This document shows positions 1 through 11,381 of a stretch of 64,000 bases of DNA, piece after piece. How positions within the stretch are numbered: the stretch's first letter is position 1; the number at the start of each line of letters is the position of its first letter. The notes below the pieces were generated by a model. The model did not search any database. It was not told where the DNA came from and saw only the letters and a program-made list of their open reading frames with translations. Source of the DNA: Oxalobacteraceae bacterium OTU3CAMAD1 (GTDB lineage Bacteria; Pseudomonadota; Gammaproteobacteria; Burkholderiales; Burkholderiaceae_D); assembly GCA_024123915.1 (NCBI GenBank), contig CP099650.1, forward strand, positions 5,456,001 to 5,520,000, given 5' to 3'. Both the position numbers and the translations under genes were made by a program.

Positions 1-259
1 CCTTCGCGCGCTGGCGCAGCGCGTCCAGGCCGGCCTTGGTCGTGTAGACGCGCGGATGGACGCCGCGCAGTTCGGCGCGCAAGGCCGCCGGATGCGCCTT
101 CATCAGCGTTTCCAGCGGATGCGGACCGGCGCCCGCCTTGCCCTGCATGGTGCCCAGCGATTCCAGCGCGTCCTGCGCCAGCGCGTCCGGCAACGAAAAC
201 GCCGGCAAAGAGAGGGCCGCGGCGCCGAGGAAGCGGCGCCGTGAGAAGGTGTGGTTCAT
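1..259 (-). CDS. Tat-exported heparinase-type polysaccharide lyase, N-terminus only
   Basis: The gene starts at an ATG at 257-259 and runs off the left edge, so only about 86 residues are visible. The N-terminus carries a twin-arginine signal (SRRRFLG followed by an alanine/leucine-rich stretch ending near ALAQ), so the product should be exported folded. The mature start contains HPRVYTTKAGLDALRQRAK, the kind of opening motif seen in heparinase II/III and oligo-alginate lyase proteins. It is the last visible gene of a same-strand run after an SDR (34 bp upstream), LacI regulator and TonB receptor, which fits breakdown of a uronate-containing polymer such as alginate. The catalytic part lies outside the window, so the family call is an inference from the N-terminus and the neighbours. 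Confidence 0.6.
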   Translation of the reverse strand, partial: MNHTFSRRRFLGAAALSLPAFSLPDALAQDALESLGTMQGKAGAGPHPLETLMKAHPAALRAELRGVHPRVYTTKAGLDALRQRAK

Positions 260-293
260 CGATTGCTCCGAAAGGGAATCAGGACTTCAAGAC

Positions 294-1049
294 TTAATAC
301 AGGCCGAGGCCACCGTTGACCTGGACGATCTCGCCGGCCAGGAAGGCGGCGCGCTCGGACGCCAGGAACACCACGACATTGGCCACGTCCTCGGGCGCGC
401 CTTCGCGCCGGGCCGGGGTACGCTCGGCGATCGCCTGGCGGTTGGCCGGGGTATTGAAGGTGTCGTGGAAACGCGTGGCGATCAGGCCCGGCGAGACGCC
501 GTTGACACGCACGCCCGACGGACCGACCTCCTTGGCCAGCGCGCGGGTGAAGGTGGCGACCGCCGCCTTGGACGCGGCGTAGTGCGCCGAGCCGGGACCG
601 CCGCCATCGAACGCTGCCAGCGACGACATGGTGATGATGGCGCCCCGGCCGCGCGGCTCCATGCGCTTGACCGCCGCCTGGCAGATCAGGAAGGTGCTGG
701 TCAGGTTAAGGTTCATGGCCTCGTTCCACAAGGTCAGCGGCATGTCCGCCACGCGGCAGCGCTGGATCAAGCCGCCGATGTTGGCGAACAGGATGTCGAT
801 CTCGCCGATGGCGCCTTCTGCCTCGGCGAACACCCGCTCGGCGATGGCGCCGTCGGTCAGGTCGGCCTTGATGGCCTGGGCCTGGCGGCCGAGGGCGCGG
901 ATCTGCGCCACAACTTCCTGTGCCTCGTCGGCGCTGCTCCAATAGGTCAGCACGACGTCGGCGCCGGCCTGCGCCAGCGCCAGCGAGCTGGCTTTACCAA
1001 TGCCCGAGGCGCCGCCCATGACGAGGGCGCGTTTTCCGATAAGTTCCAT
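294..1049 (-). CDS. SDR-family oxidoreductase of sugar-acid catabolism
   Basis: A 251-residue short-chain dehydrogenase, the normal length for a classical SDR. Visible motifs are the nucleotide-binding GGASGIG near residue 12, the structural ANIGG near residue 90, a serine in the TMSS strand and the catalytic YAASK. It ends in the usual SDR tail (EIVQVNGGLGLY). Within this operon it probably reduces or oxidises a keto-sugar acid released by the lyase; KduD-like and DEH-reductase SDRs of alginate/pectin pathways are the nearest functional guesses. Substrate and cofactor preference cannot be read from the sequence. The gene lies 35 bp downstream of the LacI gene and 34 bp upstream of the lyase, which suggests co-transcription. 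Confidence 0.85.
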   Translation of the reverse strand: MELIGKRALVMGGASGIGKASSLALAQAGADVVLTYWSSADEAQEVVAQIRALGRQAQAIKADLTDGAIAERVFAEAEGAIGEIDILFANIGGLIQRCRVADMPLTLWNEAMNLNLTSTFLICQAAVKRMEPRGRGAIITMSSLAAFDGGGPGSAHYAASKAAVATFTRALAKEVGPSGVRVNGVSPGLIATRFHDTFNTPANRQAIAERTPARREGAPEDVANVVVFLASERAAFLAGEIVQVNGGLGLY

Positions 1050-1084
1050 GGCGATGTTCTTTCTGTGAGTGGTTGGGGAATGAA

Positions 1085-2122
1085 TTATTGGGGTGGCGCC
1101 GCCGTCGACGCCCGAACGATCAGCTCCGGCGCGAACAATTCGCCGCCGGCGCTGGCCGCGCCCGGCGCCAGGATGCGCTGGACGGCCGCGTCGGCCATGG
1201 CCTGGATCGGCTGGCGCAACGTGGTCAATGGCGGGTCGTTGGCGGCGGAGAAGAAAATATCGTCGATGCCGATCAGCGAGAAATCCTGCGGCAGCCGCTT
1301 GCCCAGCTGCTTGAGGCCGATGCCGATGCCGATCGCCATCATGTCGTTGATGGCGATCGCCGCCGTCGGCTTGCTGCGCGCCGCCAGCAACAGCGACGCC
1401 GCGCTGCGGCCCAGCTCAAAGAGCCGGGTGTCGCCGTGCAGGTCGGCCGGGGCGTCGGTGGCGTCGGCGATCACCAGCTCGCCGCTGATACCGGCCGCCG
1501 CCACCGCCTGCTCGAAGCCTTTCACGCGGTCCTGGCGGTTCAAGGTGTATGGCGGCGGCGTCACCAGCGCGATGGCGCGGTGGCCCAGCGCCACCAGATG
1601 CTCGACCGCCATGGTGGTGGCGGCGACGTTGTCGACCGAGATCGTGGTGATGCGCTCATGGCTGTCGTCCGAGCGCTTGATATCGAACGCCACCACCGGG
1701 CAGCGCGCCGTGATGCCGACCAGGTGGCCAGTGTCGTTGAGCGCCGAGCCGGTGATGATGCCCTGCGCGCCATAGGCCAGCAGATCGGCCATGACGGCGC
1801 GCTCGCGCTCGGGATCGCGGAAGGTGCTGAAGGTCATCACGTGGCACTGGTGGCGCGCGGCGGCCGTCTCCACCGCGCAGGCCAGCGAACCGAAGAACTG
1901 ATTGGCCAGCGACGGCACCAGCAATCCAACCATGGAGGCGACTCCGGTCTTCAACTGGCGCGCGGCGTTGTTGGGCCGATAGCCCAGCTGCTCGATCGCC
2001 TGCTGGATCTTGCGCTGGGTATCGGGCCGCATCTGCCCCATACGGTTGTTCAGGAAATTCGAGACGCTGGTGGTCGATACGCCGGCCAGTCTCGCTACGT
2101 CCTGAATCTTTGATTCGCTCAT
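1085..2122 (-). CDS. LacI-family transcriptional regulator
   Basis: A 345-residue repressor. I chose the start at 2122 because the product then opens with the canonical LacI helix-turn-helix (KIQDVARLAGVSTTSVSNFL), and the 30 extra residues of the longer reading frame overlap the TonB receptor gene. The hinge-helix region (YRPNNAARQL) follows, then a periplasmic-binding-protein-like effector domain of about 280 residues with the typical VPSLANQFF and DDIFFS strands. It lies 25 bp downstream of the TonB receptor stop and upstream of the SDR, so it is probably in the operon it controls. Two palindromes resembling LacI operators lie upstream of the TonB receptor and are its likely targets. The effector is probably a sugar or sugar acid released from the polymer (inference). 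Confidence 0.93.
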   Translation of the reverse strand: MSESKIQDVARLAGVSTTSVSNFLNNRMGQMRPDTQRKIQQAIEQLGYRPNNAARQLKTGVASMVGLLVPSLANQFFGSLACAVETAAARHQCHVMTFSTFRDPERERAVMADLLAYGAQGIITGSALNDTGHLVGITARCPVVAFDIKRSDDSHERITTISVDNVAATTMAVEHLVALGHRAIALVTPPPYTLNRQDRVKGFEQAVAAAGISGELVIADATDAPADLHGDTRLFELGRSAASLLLAARSKPTAAIAINDMMAIGIGIGLKQLGKRLPQDFSLIGIDDIFFSAANDPPLTTLRQPIQAMADAAVQRILAPGAASAGGELFAPELIVRASTAAPPQ

Positions 2123-2147
2123 GATGTCCTTGTGAAGTGTTATGCGA

Positions 2148-4589
2148 TCAGAACGCCACATCCAGACGGATCGTGGCGTAGCGGAACGCGTCGCGGGCCG
2201 GCTTCCAGCCATAGGACCGGATGTCGGGGCCGCCGCCGGCCCGCTTGAAGTTGAGGAAAGACCCGCTGCTGCCGGATTCGTAATGGTGGTCGAACAGGTT
2301 TTTTACGCCGATCGACAGTTTATAGAGTCCCTTGACGTCCTTGAACGAGGCGCCAAGGTCGAAAATGCCATAGCCGGGCCGCACCAGCGACGGGTCCTGG
2401 CTGATCGCGCCCTGCACCGTCGACTGGGTGCGCCACTGGGCGTTGATCGCGGCCACCACCGGCAACCCGGCCAGGCGCGGCAGCGTGTATTCGCCGCCCA
2501 TGCTCAGCTTCCATTTGGGGGCGTTCGGCATCATGCCGCCGCTGGCGTCGCGCAGGAACGAGCCGGGCACCAGTTCATTGGGAATGGTGCAGTCGGTGGC
2601 GCCGCTGTAGCACGGTCCCTGGTTCCAGTCGCGCACCACGGCGCGCGTGTAGGCCATGCTGGCGTTGAGCAGCAGGGAGCGCGTGGCCAGCACCGTGGCG
2701 TCGACCTCGAAGCCGCGCGTTTGCAGCGAGGGAATGCTGTACAACACGCTGGCCTGGCTGCCGTCGGTGAAGCGCTCTGTGGCCGAGGTCTGGTAGTCGC
2801 GGAAGCGGGTCTGGAAGATGGCCGCGTTGAAGGTGGCGCGGTTGTTCCACAGGTTGGCCTTGAAGCCGGCCTCGAAACTGGTGGCCTTCTCCGGCGCCAG
2901 CGGCAGGCGGGAAAACACGTTGACGTTGTTGGCGCCGCTGGTCATGTCGTAGGCCACGCCCTTGTGGCCGGTGGAGGTGGTGCCGTACACCATCATCTCG
3001 TCGTTCAGATGGTAGGTGTAGCCCAGTTTTCCGGTGACAGCGTTTTCCTTGTTTTGCGGCGCGATGTACAGGTGCTCGCCGGTGTGCACGTTGTTCGGTG
3101 CGCTCGACGACAGGCTGTCGATGGTGTGGAACAGGTAGTCGTTGGCCTCACGGTTGAAGCGCAAGCCGACGCTCAGGCTTTGCTTCGGCGCGAAATCCCA
3201 GTTGGTGTTGGCGTAGAGCGCGTGCGTCAGGCTGCCCGAGTTGGTGTCGTACTCGGTGTAATTACTTTCCTTGACGAAGGCATTGCCGCGCAGGTAGGTG
3301 CGGTACAGCGAATTGCGCGCGATCCACACGCCGACCAGGTAGCGGAAGTCGCCGCCGTCCGGCGACGTCAGGCGGAATTCCTGGGTCGACGTCTTGCTGG
3401 CGATAGTGCCGTTGATCATCGGCGGCTCGGCGATGCCGGACGGCTTGCCGCTGGCGTCGAGCTGGTAGAAGGTGGAGATCAGATCGATGTTGTCGTTATC
3501 GCGGAAGTCGTTGGACAGGTTGTTGTCGACCGACGTGATCGAGGTCAGCGCGTGGCCGGCCAGCGGCGAACTGTCCGGGAAGGCATAGTTGACGCGCACG
3601 CCGATGGCGCGGTCGGTGGCGTCCAGGCCGGTCGGCGAGTCGTTGCGGATCTGGCGGTTCCAGCGGCTGACGTTGATGCCGCGCAGAATTTCGGTGTTCG
3701 ACAGCGCGGTGTACCTGCGGTTGTACAGGTAACCGACGCCCTCGCCTATCGAGGTGATGGCCTCCGTGTTGCCGGTCGCGCGGGAGTGGTCGTAGCGCGG
3801 CGTGATCAGCACGTCCAGGTCGGGCGAGATCTTCCACTGCAGCTTGGCCATGAAGGTCTTGCCGCCCGAGCCGTTTTGCATCGAATCGGTGGTCAGGTTG
3901 TGCAGCAGGCCGGGGAAGTTGGTCTTGCTGGCGTAGAGGCGCAGGCCGACCGTGTCCGACAGGCGGCCGCTGAGCGAGGCGGAGGCGCGATATTCCTGGT
4001 CGCTGGTGTGGTACAGACTCACTTTCGTCTGCATCGGCCCGGCGCCGATCGGCTTGGTGGTCATCACCACCGCGCCGGCGATCGCGCTCTTGCCGAACAA
4101 GGTGCTTTGCGGTCCCTTGAGCACCTCGACGCGGGCCATGTCGGACATGTCGCGGAACGCTTGCTGCGTCTGCGCGTAGGGGATGTCGTCGACCATGATG
4201 GCGACGTCGCCCTCGATGCCGAGGTTGTTCGAGGTGGTGCCGATGCCGCGCATGTTGATGCTGTTGGTGCCGACCTGGGTGCCGACCGAGACCGACAGCG
4301 CCGGCGACAGGTTGACGATGTCGACCAGTTCGCGCACGTTGTTGCGCTGCATGTATTCCTCGCCCAGTACCGAGATCGACGCGGGCACGTCTTCCAGTTT
4401 TTCCACCCGGCGGTTGGCGGTCACGACCACCGATTCCAGTTTGGGCTGGGCGGCGTTGTCGGCGGTGGCCTGGGCGGCCGCTTGTTGCGCCTGCGCGGGC
4501 AAGGCGCCGATCAACAGCAACGCCACGGCTGCGGCAATCGGGGTGGGCCGGCAGCGTGAAGCGCCGGGCATGGTTGGTCCAGTCATCAT
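2148..4589 (-). CDS. TonB-dependent outer-membrane receptor
   Basis: An 813-residue outer-membrane transporter. It has a signal peptide (hydrophobic AAAVALLLIGALPAQAQ, cleavage near residue 35), a TonB-box-like LESVVVTA at about residue 51, a plug domain (VPASISVLGEEYMQ, then NLSPALSVSVGTQVGTNSINMRGIG) and a long beta-barrel ending in a terminal phenylalanine (RLDVAF), as barrel proteins recognised by BamA do. A GGAG ribosome site lies just before the ATG. It is the first gene of the operon with LacI, SDR and lyase, so it most likely imports oligosaccharides of the same polymer rather than iron. The LacI operator centred at 4641 lies about 50 bp upstream of the start, where it could block transcription. 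Confidence 0.92.
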   Translation of the reverse strand: MMTGPTMPGASRCRPTPIAAAVALLLIGALPAQAQQAAAQATADNAAQPKLESVVVTANRRVEKLEDVPASISVLGEEYMQRNNVRELVDIVNLSPALSVSVGTQVGTNSINMRGIGTTSNNLGIEGDVAIMVDDIPYAQTQQAFRDMSDMARVEVLKGPQSTLFGKSAIAGAVVMTTKPIGAGPMQTKVSLYHTSDQEYRASASLSGRLSDTVGLRLYASKTNFPGLLHNLTTDSMQNGSGGKTFMAKLQWKISPDLDVLITPRYDHSRATGNTEAITSIGEGVGYLYNRRYTALSNTEILRGINVSRWNRQIRNDSPTGLDATDRAIGVRVNYAFPDSSPLAGHALTSITSVDNNLSNDFRDNDNIDLISTFYQLDASGKPSGIAEPPMINGTIASKTSTQEFRLTSPDGGDFRYLVGVWIARNSLYRTYLRGNAFVKESNYTEYDTNSGSLTHALYANTNWDFAPKQSLSVGLRFNREANDYLFHTIDSLSSSAPNNVHTGEHLYIAPQNKENAVTGKLGYTYHLNDEMMVYGTTSTGHKGVAYDMTSGANNVNVFSRLPLAPEKATSFEAGFKANLWNNRATFNAAIFQTRFRDYQTSATERFTDGSQASVLYSIPSLQTRGFEVDATVLATRSLLLNASMAYTRAVVRDWNQGPCYSGATDCTIPNELVPGSFLRDASGGMMPNAPKWKLSMGGEYTLPRLAGLPVVAAINAQWRTQSTVQGAISQDPSLVRPGYGIFDLGASFKDVKGLYKLSIGVKNLFDHHYESGSSGSFLNFKRAGGGPDIRSYGWKPARDAFRYATIRLDVAF

Positions 4590-4627
4590 TGTCTCCGTAT
4601 CTTATATTTATCTTTTGGGTACTGCAA

Positions 4628-4655
4628 CGGTTTACTGTAACGTTACAGTAAACCG
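4628..4655. promoter_or_regulatory. Perfect 28-bp palindrome, probable LacI-family operator O1
   Basis: A perfect inverted repeat whose half reads CGGTTTACTGTAAC, with the central CG typical of LacI-family operators (core TGTAACGTTACA). It lies 39 bp upstream of the TonB receptor start and just upstream of an AT-rich, TATAAG-containing stretch on the minus strand that could be the -10 box. The downstream lacI gene makes its product the obvious ligand. That the palindrome exists is seen directly; the assignment is inference. Confidence 0.8.
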
Positions 4656-4708
4656 GTTAAAAATATGGGGCGAACCCCGTTGTATGCTTGATACCGATAT
4701 TTCTAAAC

Positions 4709-4806
4709 CACGTAGGGCGGATTAGGCGGAACGCCGTAATCGGCCATGCACGCGCCGTCGGCGACTCATAAATGGCCGATTACGCTGCGCTAATCCGCCC
4801 TACGTG
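4709..4806. repeat. REP/BIME-like dispersed palindromic repeat, family 1 copy A
   Basis: A 98-bp element bounded by perfect inverted 17-mers (CACGTAGGGCGGATTAG on the left, its complement on the right). Each end contains a shorter internal hairpin built on GGCGGATTA/TAATCCGCC. The same bounded structure recurs at 61444-61533. The size, pairing of two opposed hairpins and intergenic location resemble bacterial interspersed mosaic elements made from REP sequences, which RAYT transposases are known to mobilise. No transposase is seen in the window. This copy sits between the two LacI-type operators. Confidence 0.8.
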
Positions 4807-4862
4807 TCTCCGCGTACTTCATGTTTCTGTGGCCACATGAGATCGCCTATCACTGTATCGAT

Positions 4863-4882
4863 TTACTGTAACGATGCAGTAA
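4863..4882. promoter_or_regulatory. Imperfect second operator O2 for the LacI regulator
   Basis: TTACTGTAA-CG-ATGCAGTAA matches the core of the perfect palindrome at 4628-4655 with two mismatches in the right half and keeps the central CG. Its centre is 231 bp from that of O1, close to a whole number (22) of 10.5-bp helical turns. This would allow a repression loop, as in the classical lac system. It also lies about 70 bp downstream of the alpha/beta hydrolase stop, so no other promoter obviously uses it. Confidence 0.6.
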
Positions 4883-4952
4883 GCATAAACGAACGCCCCG
4901 CGATGTCAACATTTTTTCGCCGAGCGCGTGCTCGGCGATTGTTGGTGCTCGG

Positions 4953-5945
4953 TTACTGCTTGGACAGATCGCGCGCGTACCACTCGACGATGCGCTGGTA
5001 TTCCGGCCACATGTTGCCGGCGGCCGCGCCGGCCGGCAGCAGGTTGTGGCCGGCGTTGGGGATGCGCCGCATGGTCACGTCGTGGCCGGCGCCCAGCAGT
5101 TCGGCGGCCATCGCTTCGCCCGACATGATCGGCACACTGGTGTCCTTCATGCCGCCGACGATGTAGACCCGCGCCTGCGATTTCAACAGCGATTGCGTCG
5201 ACGACGCGCGGAAGAAACTGGTCCAGCGCCTGTACGGATGGCCCCAGGCCAGGATCTTGGCGTTGTCCGGGTCGGCGGCGATTTTCTGGCGCGTCGCCTC
5301 CAGTTCGTCGAGGCGGCGCTTGATCTCTTCGTCGCCGCCGCCGGCGGCGTAGGCGCCGGCGACGAAGTCGTAATACTGCGACGGGCCGCTGCCGGAGACG
5401 ATGGCGACGTCGGTCACCCGGCCTTCCTTCTCGGCCAGGCCGGCGGCGGCGGTGGCGCCTTCCGAGACGCCCAGCACCAGCGACGAGCCGGCCTTCACCC
5501 ACGGCTGCTGCGCGGCATGGTCGTAGGCCCGCCCCAGATCGCGCACCCAGTTCTCCAGGGTGAAGTAGTCATTGAATTCGGTCGGGCAGGCGATGATGCC
5601 GCCGCCGTTCGGCGCGTCCTTGGGCGCGTATGGCTTGTTGACGACCATGACGGCGTATTTGCCCTGCTGCGCCAGATCGATGTAGCCGAACACGTTGGAC
5701 GAGCGGCGCAAAGTGTCCAAACCGCTGAACACCGGCGCGCAGCCGGAGCCCTGGATCAGCAGCACCAGCGGCGCCGGCTCCTTGGTCTTGGAGATGAAGT
5801 ATTCGACGTCGGGCGCGCCTTCCTGGCTCAATTTATAGCCCACCACCTCGGTCGCGCCGACGGTGAAGCCGCCCGTTTCCGTCACCTCGGCGGCGCCGGC
5901 CAGCGCCGATACCAACCATGCTCCCACCAATAACCCTGTCCTCAT
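4953..5945 (-). CDS. Secreted alpha/beta hydrolase
   Basis: A 330-residue protein with a short Sec signal peptide (MRTGLLVGAWLVSALAGAAE). The alpha/beta-hydrolase core is visible: an oxyanion-region strand (VLLIQGSGCAP), the nucleophile elbow GVSEG at about residues 160-164, an acid in GGMKDTSVP and the catalytic histidine in NAGHNL near the C-terminus. This is a serine esterase, lipase or peptidase-like enzyme acting in the periplasm or outside. The substrate cannot be told. It starts 9 bp after the molybdoenzyme gene stop, so the two are probably co-transcribed. Confidence 0.85.
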   Translation of the reverse strand: MRTGLLVGAWLVSALAGAAEVTETGGFTVGATEVVGYKLSQEGAPDVEYFISKTKEPAPLVLLIQGSGCAPVFSGLDTLRRSSNVFGYIDLAQQGKYAVMVVNKPYAPKDAPNGGGIIACPTEFNDYFTLENWVRDLGRAYDHAAQQPWVKAGSSLVLGVSEGATAAAGLAEKEGRVTDVAIVSGSGPSQYYDFVAGAYAAGGGDEEIKRRLDELEATRQKIAADPDNAKILAWGHPYRRWTSFFRASSTQSLLKSQARVYIVGGMKDTSVPIMSGEAMAAELLGAGHDVTMRRIPNAGHNLLPAGAAAGNMWPEYQRIVEWYARDLSKQ

Positions 5946-5954
5946 CCAGCTCTC

Positions 5955-8234
<2,280 letters not shown>

Positions 8235-8252
8235 GGAGGTCTCCGATTTTTA

Positions 8253-11200
8253 TTATGGACGCCAGCGCGCCAGCATGTCGGCGGCGGCCAGCGGCTTGCT
8301 GTAGAAGTAGCCCTGGGCCAGGTGGCAGCCGTGGCGCAGCAGGAACGCGGCCTGCTCCTCGGTCTCCACGCCCTCGGCGATGACCGACAGGTTCATGCTC
8401 TTGCCCAGCTGGATGATGGCGATGGCGATGGCCTCGTCGTTGGCGTCGGTCGAGATGTCCTTGATGAAGGAGCGGTCGATCTTGAGCGTCTGCACCGGCA
8501 GCTGCTTCAGATACGCCAGCGACGAATAGCCGGTGCCGAAATCGTCGATCGCCAGGCCGACGCCGATCGAGTGCAGGTCGTTGATGAAGACCATGGCGTC
8601 GCCGGTGTTCATGATCACCGATTCGGTCACCTCCAGCTGCAGGCGCTGGGGCTCGAGGCCCGTCTCGCGCAGGATGTCGGCCACCATGTTGACGATGCTG
8701 CCGCGCTCGAACTGCTTGGCCGACAGGTTGACGGCGATCTTGGGCACGTGCAGGCCGGCCTCCTGCCAGCGCACCATCTGGCGGCAGGCCTCCTCCAGCA
8801 CCCACTTGCCCAGCTGGTTGATGAAGCCCGTGTCCTCGGCCAACGGGATGAAGCGGATCGGCGGAATCAGGCCCAGCTCCGGATGGTTCCAGCGCACCAG
8901 CGCCTCGACCCCGATCAGGCGCCCGCTGTCGATCTCCACCTGCGGCTGGTAGTTCAGGAAGACCTCGTCCTTCTCGATCGAGCGGCGCAGGAAGGTCTCC
9001 AGGCGCAGGCGCTCGACGCCCTCGCCCGTCATCGACGGCGCGTAGAAGCTGTAGCCGTTGCGCCCGCGCGCCTTGGCCTGGTACATCGCCACGTCGGCGT
9101 TGCGGATCAGCATATTGAGGTCGGTGGCGTCCTCCGGGAACAGGCTGATGCCCACGCTGCAGGTGACGAACAATTCGTGGCCGGCCACCATGAACGGCTG
9201 GTCGAACATCTGCACCAGCTTCTCGGCCACCTGGCTGGCGCCGAACTGGCTGTCGATGTCCTCGAGCAGCACGATGAATTCGTCGCCGCCCAGGCGCGCC
9301 AAGGTGTCGCCCTCGCGCAGGCGCTCGAGCAGCGCCTTGGCGACCTGCTTGAGCAGCTCGTCGCCGATGTGGTGGCCCAGCGTGTCGTTGACGTTTTTAA
9401 ACCGGTCCAGGTCGATGAACAGCAGCGCCAGCTGCTCGCCGTCGCGCGCCGCCCGCAGCAGCGCGTGCTGCAGGCGGTCGTGGAACAGCAGCCGGTTCGG
9501 CAGCGCCGTCAACGGGTCGTGGTGGGCGAGGTGGTCGAGCTTTTCCTGCGACTCCTTGGCCTTGGTGATGTCGCTGAACACGCCCACATAATGGGTGGTC
9601 TGGCCGCGGCTGTCGCGCACTGCGCTGACCGTCAGCCATTCCAGGTACAGCTCGCCGTTCTTGCGCTGGCACCACATCTCGCCGCGCCAAAAACCGGTGT
9701 CGACCTGCTCCTGCCACATCGTGTCGTAGAACTGCTGCTCGTGGCGGCCCGAGCGCGTCAACGTGTAGTCGTGGCCCAGCGCCTCGGCTGCGGCGTAGCC
9801 GGTGATCTGCGTGAAGGCCGGGTTGATGGCGACGATGGTGCCGCGCGTGTCGAGCACCACCACGCCGTCGGCGATGTGCTCGATGACGGTGGCCGACAGC
9901 AGCAGCTTTTCCTCGGCCTCCTTGCGCGCGGTAATGTCGGCGTAGACCCAGATGCTGCCCTCGTTGGCGCGGTGCTTGTCGAGCGCGTAGCCGCTGACCA
10001 TGCACCAGAACATGCTGCCGTCGCCGCGCCGGTAGTTGCGCTCCTCGTTGAAGTAATCGCCGTCGGCCAGGGACGGGTACTGGCGCGCGCCGGCCGCCTC
10101 GAAGTCGAACGAATCGGGGAACAGGATGGCCGTCGAGGCGCCCGTCATCGCGCCCGGCTCGTAGCCGAACAGCTCCTCGCAGCGGCGGTTGACGGAGACG
10201 ATTTGCCGGTTGCGCACGAACATGACGCCGAACATGACGTTGTCGAGGATGGCGCTCTGCTCGGCCAGCAGGCCCTCGATGCGCATCTCGTTGTGCTTGC
10301 GCTGGCTGATGTCGGAGATGATGCCATCGACCCACGGCGAGTTGCCGCCGGCGCCGCGCGGCTGCGGCTGGCCGTTCTCGGACAGCCAGCGCTCGGTGCC
10401 GGCGGCGTCGACGATGCGGTATTCGACCTCGTACGGCAGGCCGTCGCCGAGCGCCTGCGAGACGACGCGGCGGTGGCGCTTGCGGTCCTGCGGCGCGATC
10501 AGGTTGGTCCAGGCGTCGGTGGTGCCGCGCATGAACTGCGCGGCCGGGTACCCGGAGATGTCCTCGATGGCGTCCGAGACGAATTCGATCGGCCCGTCCG
10601 GGCGGAAGCGGAACACCGCGCCCGGCACCTGGGTGACGATGGTGCGGAAGCGCTCCTCGCGCTGGCCGACGTCCTCGAACAGGCGCTTGATGGCCACGCG
10701 CATCTGCTCGAGCTGCTTGGCCAGACGGCCCAGCTCGTCGCTGCCGGCCAGGTCGAGCCGGGTCTCGAAGTCGCCGCGCGAGAGGCGGTCGGAAAAGCGC
10801 ATCAGCTTGCGCAGCGGCTTGATCAGGCGGGAATTGAGGAACAGCACGATCAGCAGCAAGGACACGGTCAGCTGGGCGGCCAGCACAAACACATAGGACA
10901 ATTGTTTTTCGCGCAGCTCCTGCTGGCTGCGGGCGTCGTCCATCTCGACCATGATGCGGCCGATCTTCTCGCCGCGCACCAGGATTTCGCGCTCGGCGCG
11001 GTAGACGTTGCCGGCCGCCTTGCGCGGCGAGTGCACGTGCATGAACTGGGCGTCGGCCTGGCCGACCACCTGCACCTGCAGCACCGAGCGGTCGCGCATG
11101 ACGGACTCGACCAGTGAATGGGCCGATTCGGAGTTCATGTTCCACAGCGATTCCTGCATGCCCAGCGCCAGGATGTCGGCGTTGCGCTGGAGCGACTCGT

Positions 11201-11381
11201 CGAGCGCAACGCGCGCCGATTGCCGCTCGTGCACGCCGATGAGCAGATAACTGCCGATGATGGCCGGGATCACCAGGCCGCCGAACACGACCAGCAGCAA
11301 GGCGCCGTAGATCGACAGCCCGTACAGCGCCCCCAGCCTGGTCCGCAGACGGTGAATCACGCTTGTCCTCGCGCTAGTCAT
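8253..11381 (-). CDS. Membrane-bound PAS-GGDEF-EAL c-di-GMP turnover protein
   Basis: A 1042-residue sensor. Order of parts: transmembrane helix (about residues 20-45), periplasmic segment of about 115 residues, second helix (about 161-185), HAMP linker, three PAS modules (about 243-620), GGDEF (about 625-785, intact RLGGDEFIVLLED) and EAL (about 795-1040, with EALVRW, DDFGTGYSS and AEGVE). Both catalytic motifs look complete, so it may make and degrade cyclic di-GMP, with the balance set by the periplasmic and PAS inputs. The periplasmic part contains no motif I can assign to a ligand. The gene may lead a transcript with the molybdoenzyme and hydrolase. Confidence 0.95.
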   Translation of the reverse strand: MTSARTSVIHRLRTRLGALYGLSIYGALLLVVFGGLVIPAIIGSYLLIGVHERQSARVALDESLQRNADILALGMQESLWNMNSESAHSLVESVMRDRSVLQVQVVGQADAQFMHVHSPRKAAGNVYRAEREILVRGEKIGRIMVEMDDARSQQELREKQLSYVFVLAAQLTVSLLLIVLFLNSRLIKPLRKLMRFSDRLSRGDFETRLDLAGSDELGRLAKQLEQMRVAIKRLFEDVGQREERFRTIVTQVPGAVFRFRPDGPIEFVSDAIEDISGYPAAQFMRGTTDAWTNLIAPQDRKRHRRVVSQALGDGLPYEVEYRIVDAAGTERWLSENGQPQPRGAGGNSPWVDGIISDISQRKHNEMRIEGLLAEQSAILDNVMFGVMFVRNRQIVSVNRRCEELFGYEPGAMTGASTAILFPDSFDFEAAGARQYPSLADGDYFNEERNYRRGDGSMFWCMVSGYALDKHRANEGSIWVYADITARKEAEEKLLLSATVIEHIADGVVVLDTRGTIVAINPAFTQITGYAAAEALGHDYTLTRSGRHEQQFYDTMWQEQVDTGFWRGEMWCQRKNGELYLEWLTVSAVRDSRGQTTHYVGVFSDITKAKESQEKLDHLAHHDPLTALPNRLLFHDRLQHALLRAARDGEQLALLFIDLDRFKNVNDTLGHHIGDELLKQVAKALLERLREGDTLARLGGDEFIVLLEDIDSQFGASQVAEKLVQMFDQPFMVAGHELFVTCSVGISLFPEDATDLNMLIRNADVAMYQAKARGRNGYSFYAPSMTGEGVERLRLETFLRRSIEKDEVFLNYQPQVEIDSGRLIGVEALVRWNHPELGLIPPIRFIPLAEDTGFINQLGKWVLEEACRQMVRWQEAGLHVPKIAVNLSAKQFERGSIVNMVADILRETGLEPQRLQLEVTESVIMNTGDAMVFINDLHSIGVGLAIDDFGTGYSSLAYLKQLPVQTLKIDRSFIKDISTDANDEAIAIAIIQLGKSMNLSVIAEGVETEEQAAFLLRHGCHLAQGYFYSKPLAAADMLARWRP

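Noticed and set aside
138..1775. 545-codon open frame on the plus strand
   Set aside because: It runs antisense across the SDR and LacI genes, has no recognisable domain and a low-complexity composition typical of high-GC shadow frames.
2142..4559. 805-codon open frame opposite the TonB receptor
   Set aside because: Very rich in Val, Gly, His, Arg and Gln with no motifs. The minus-strand receptor has signal peptide, TonB box and barrel end.
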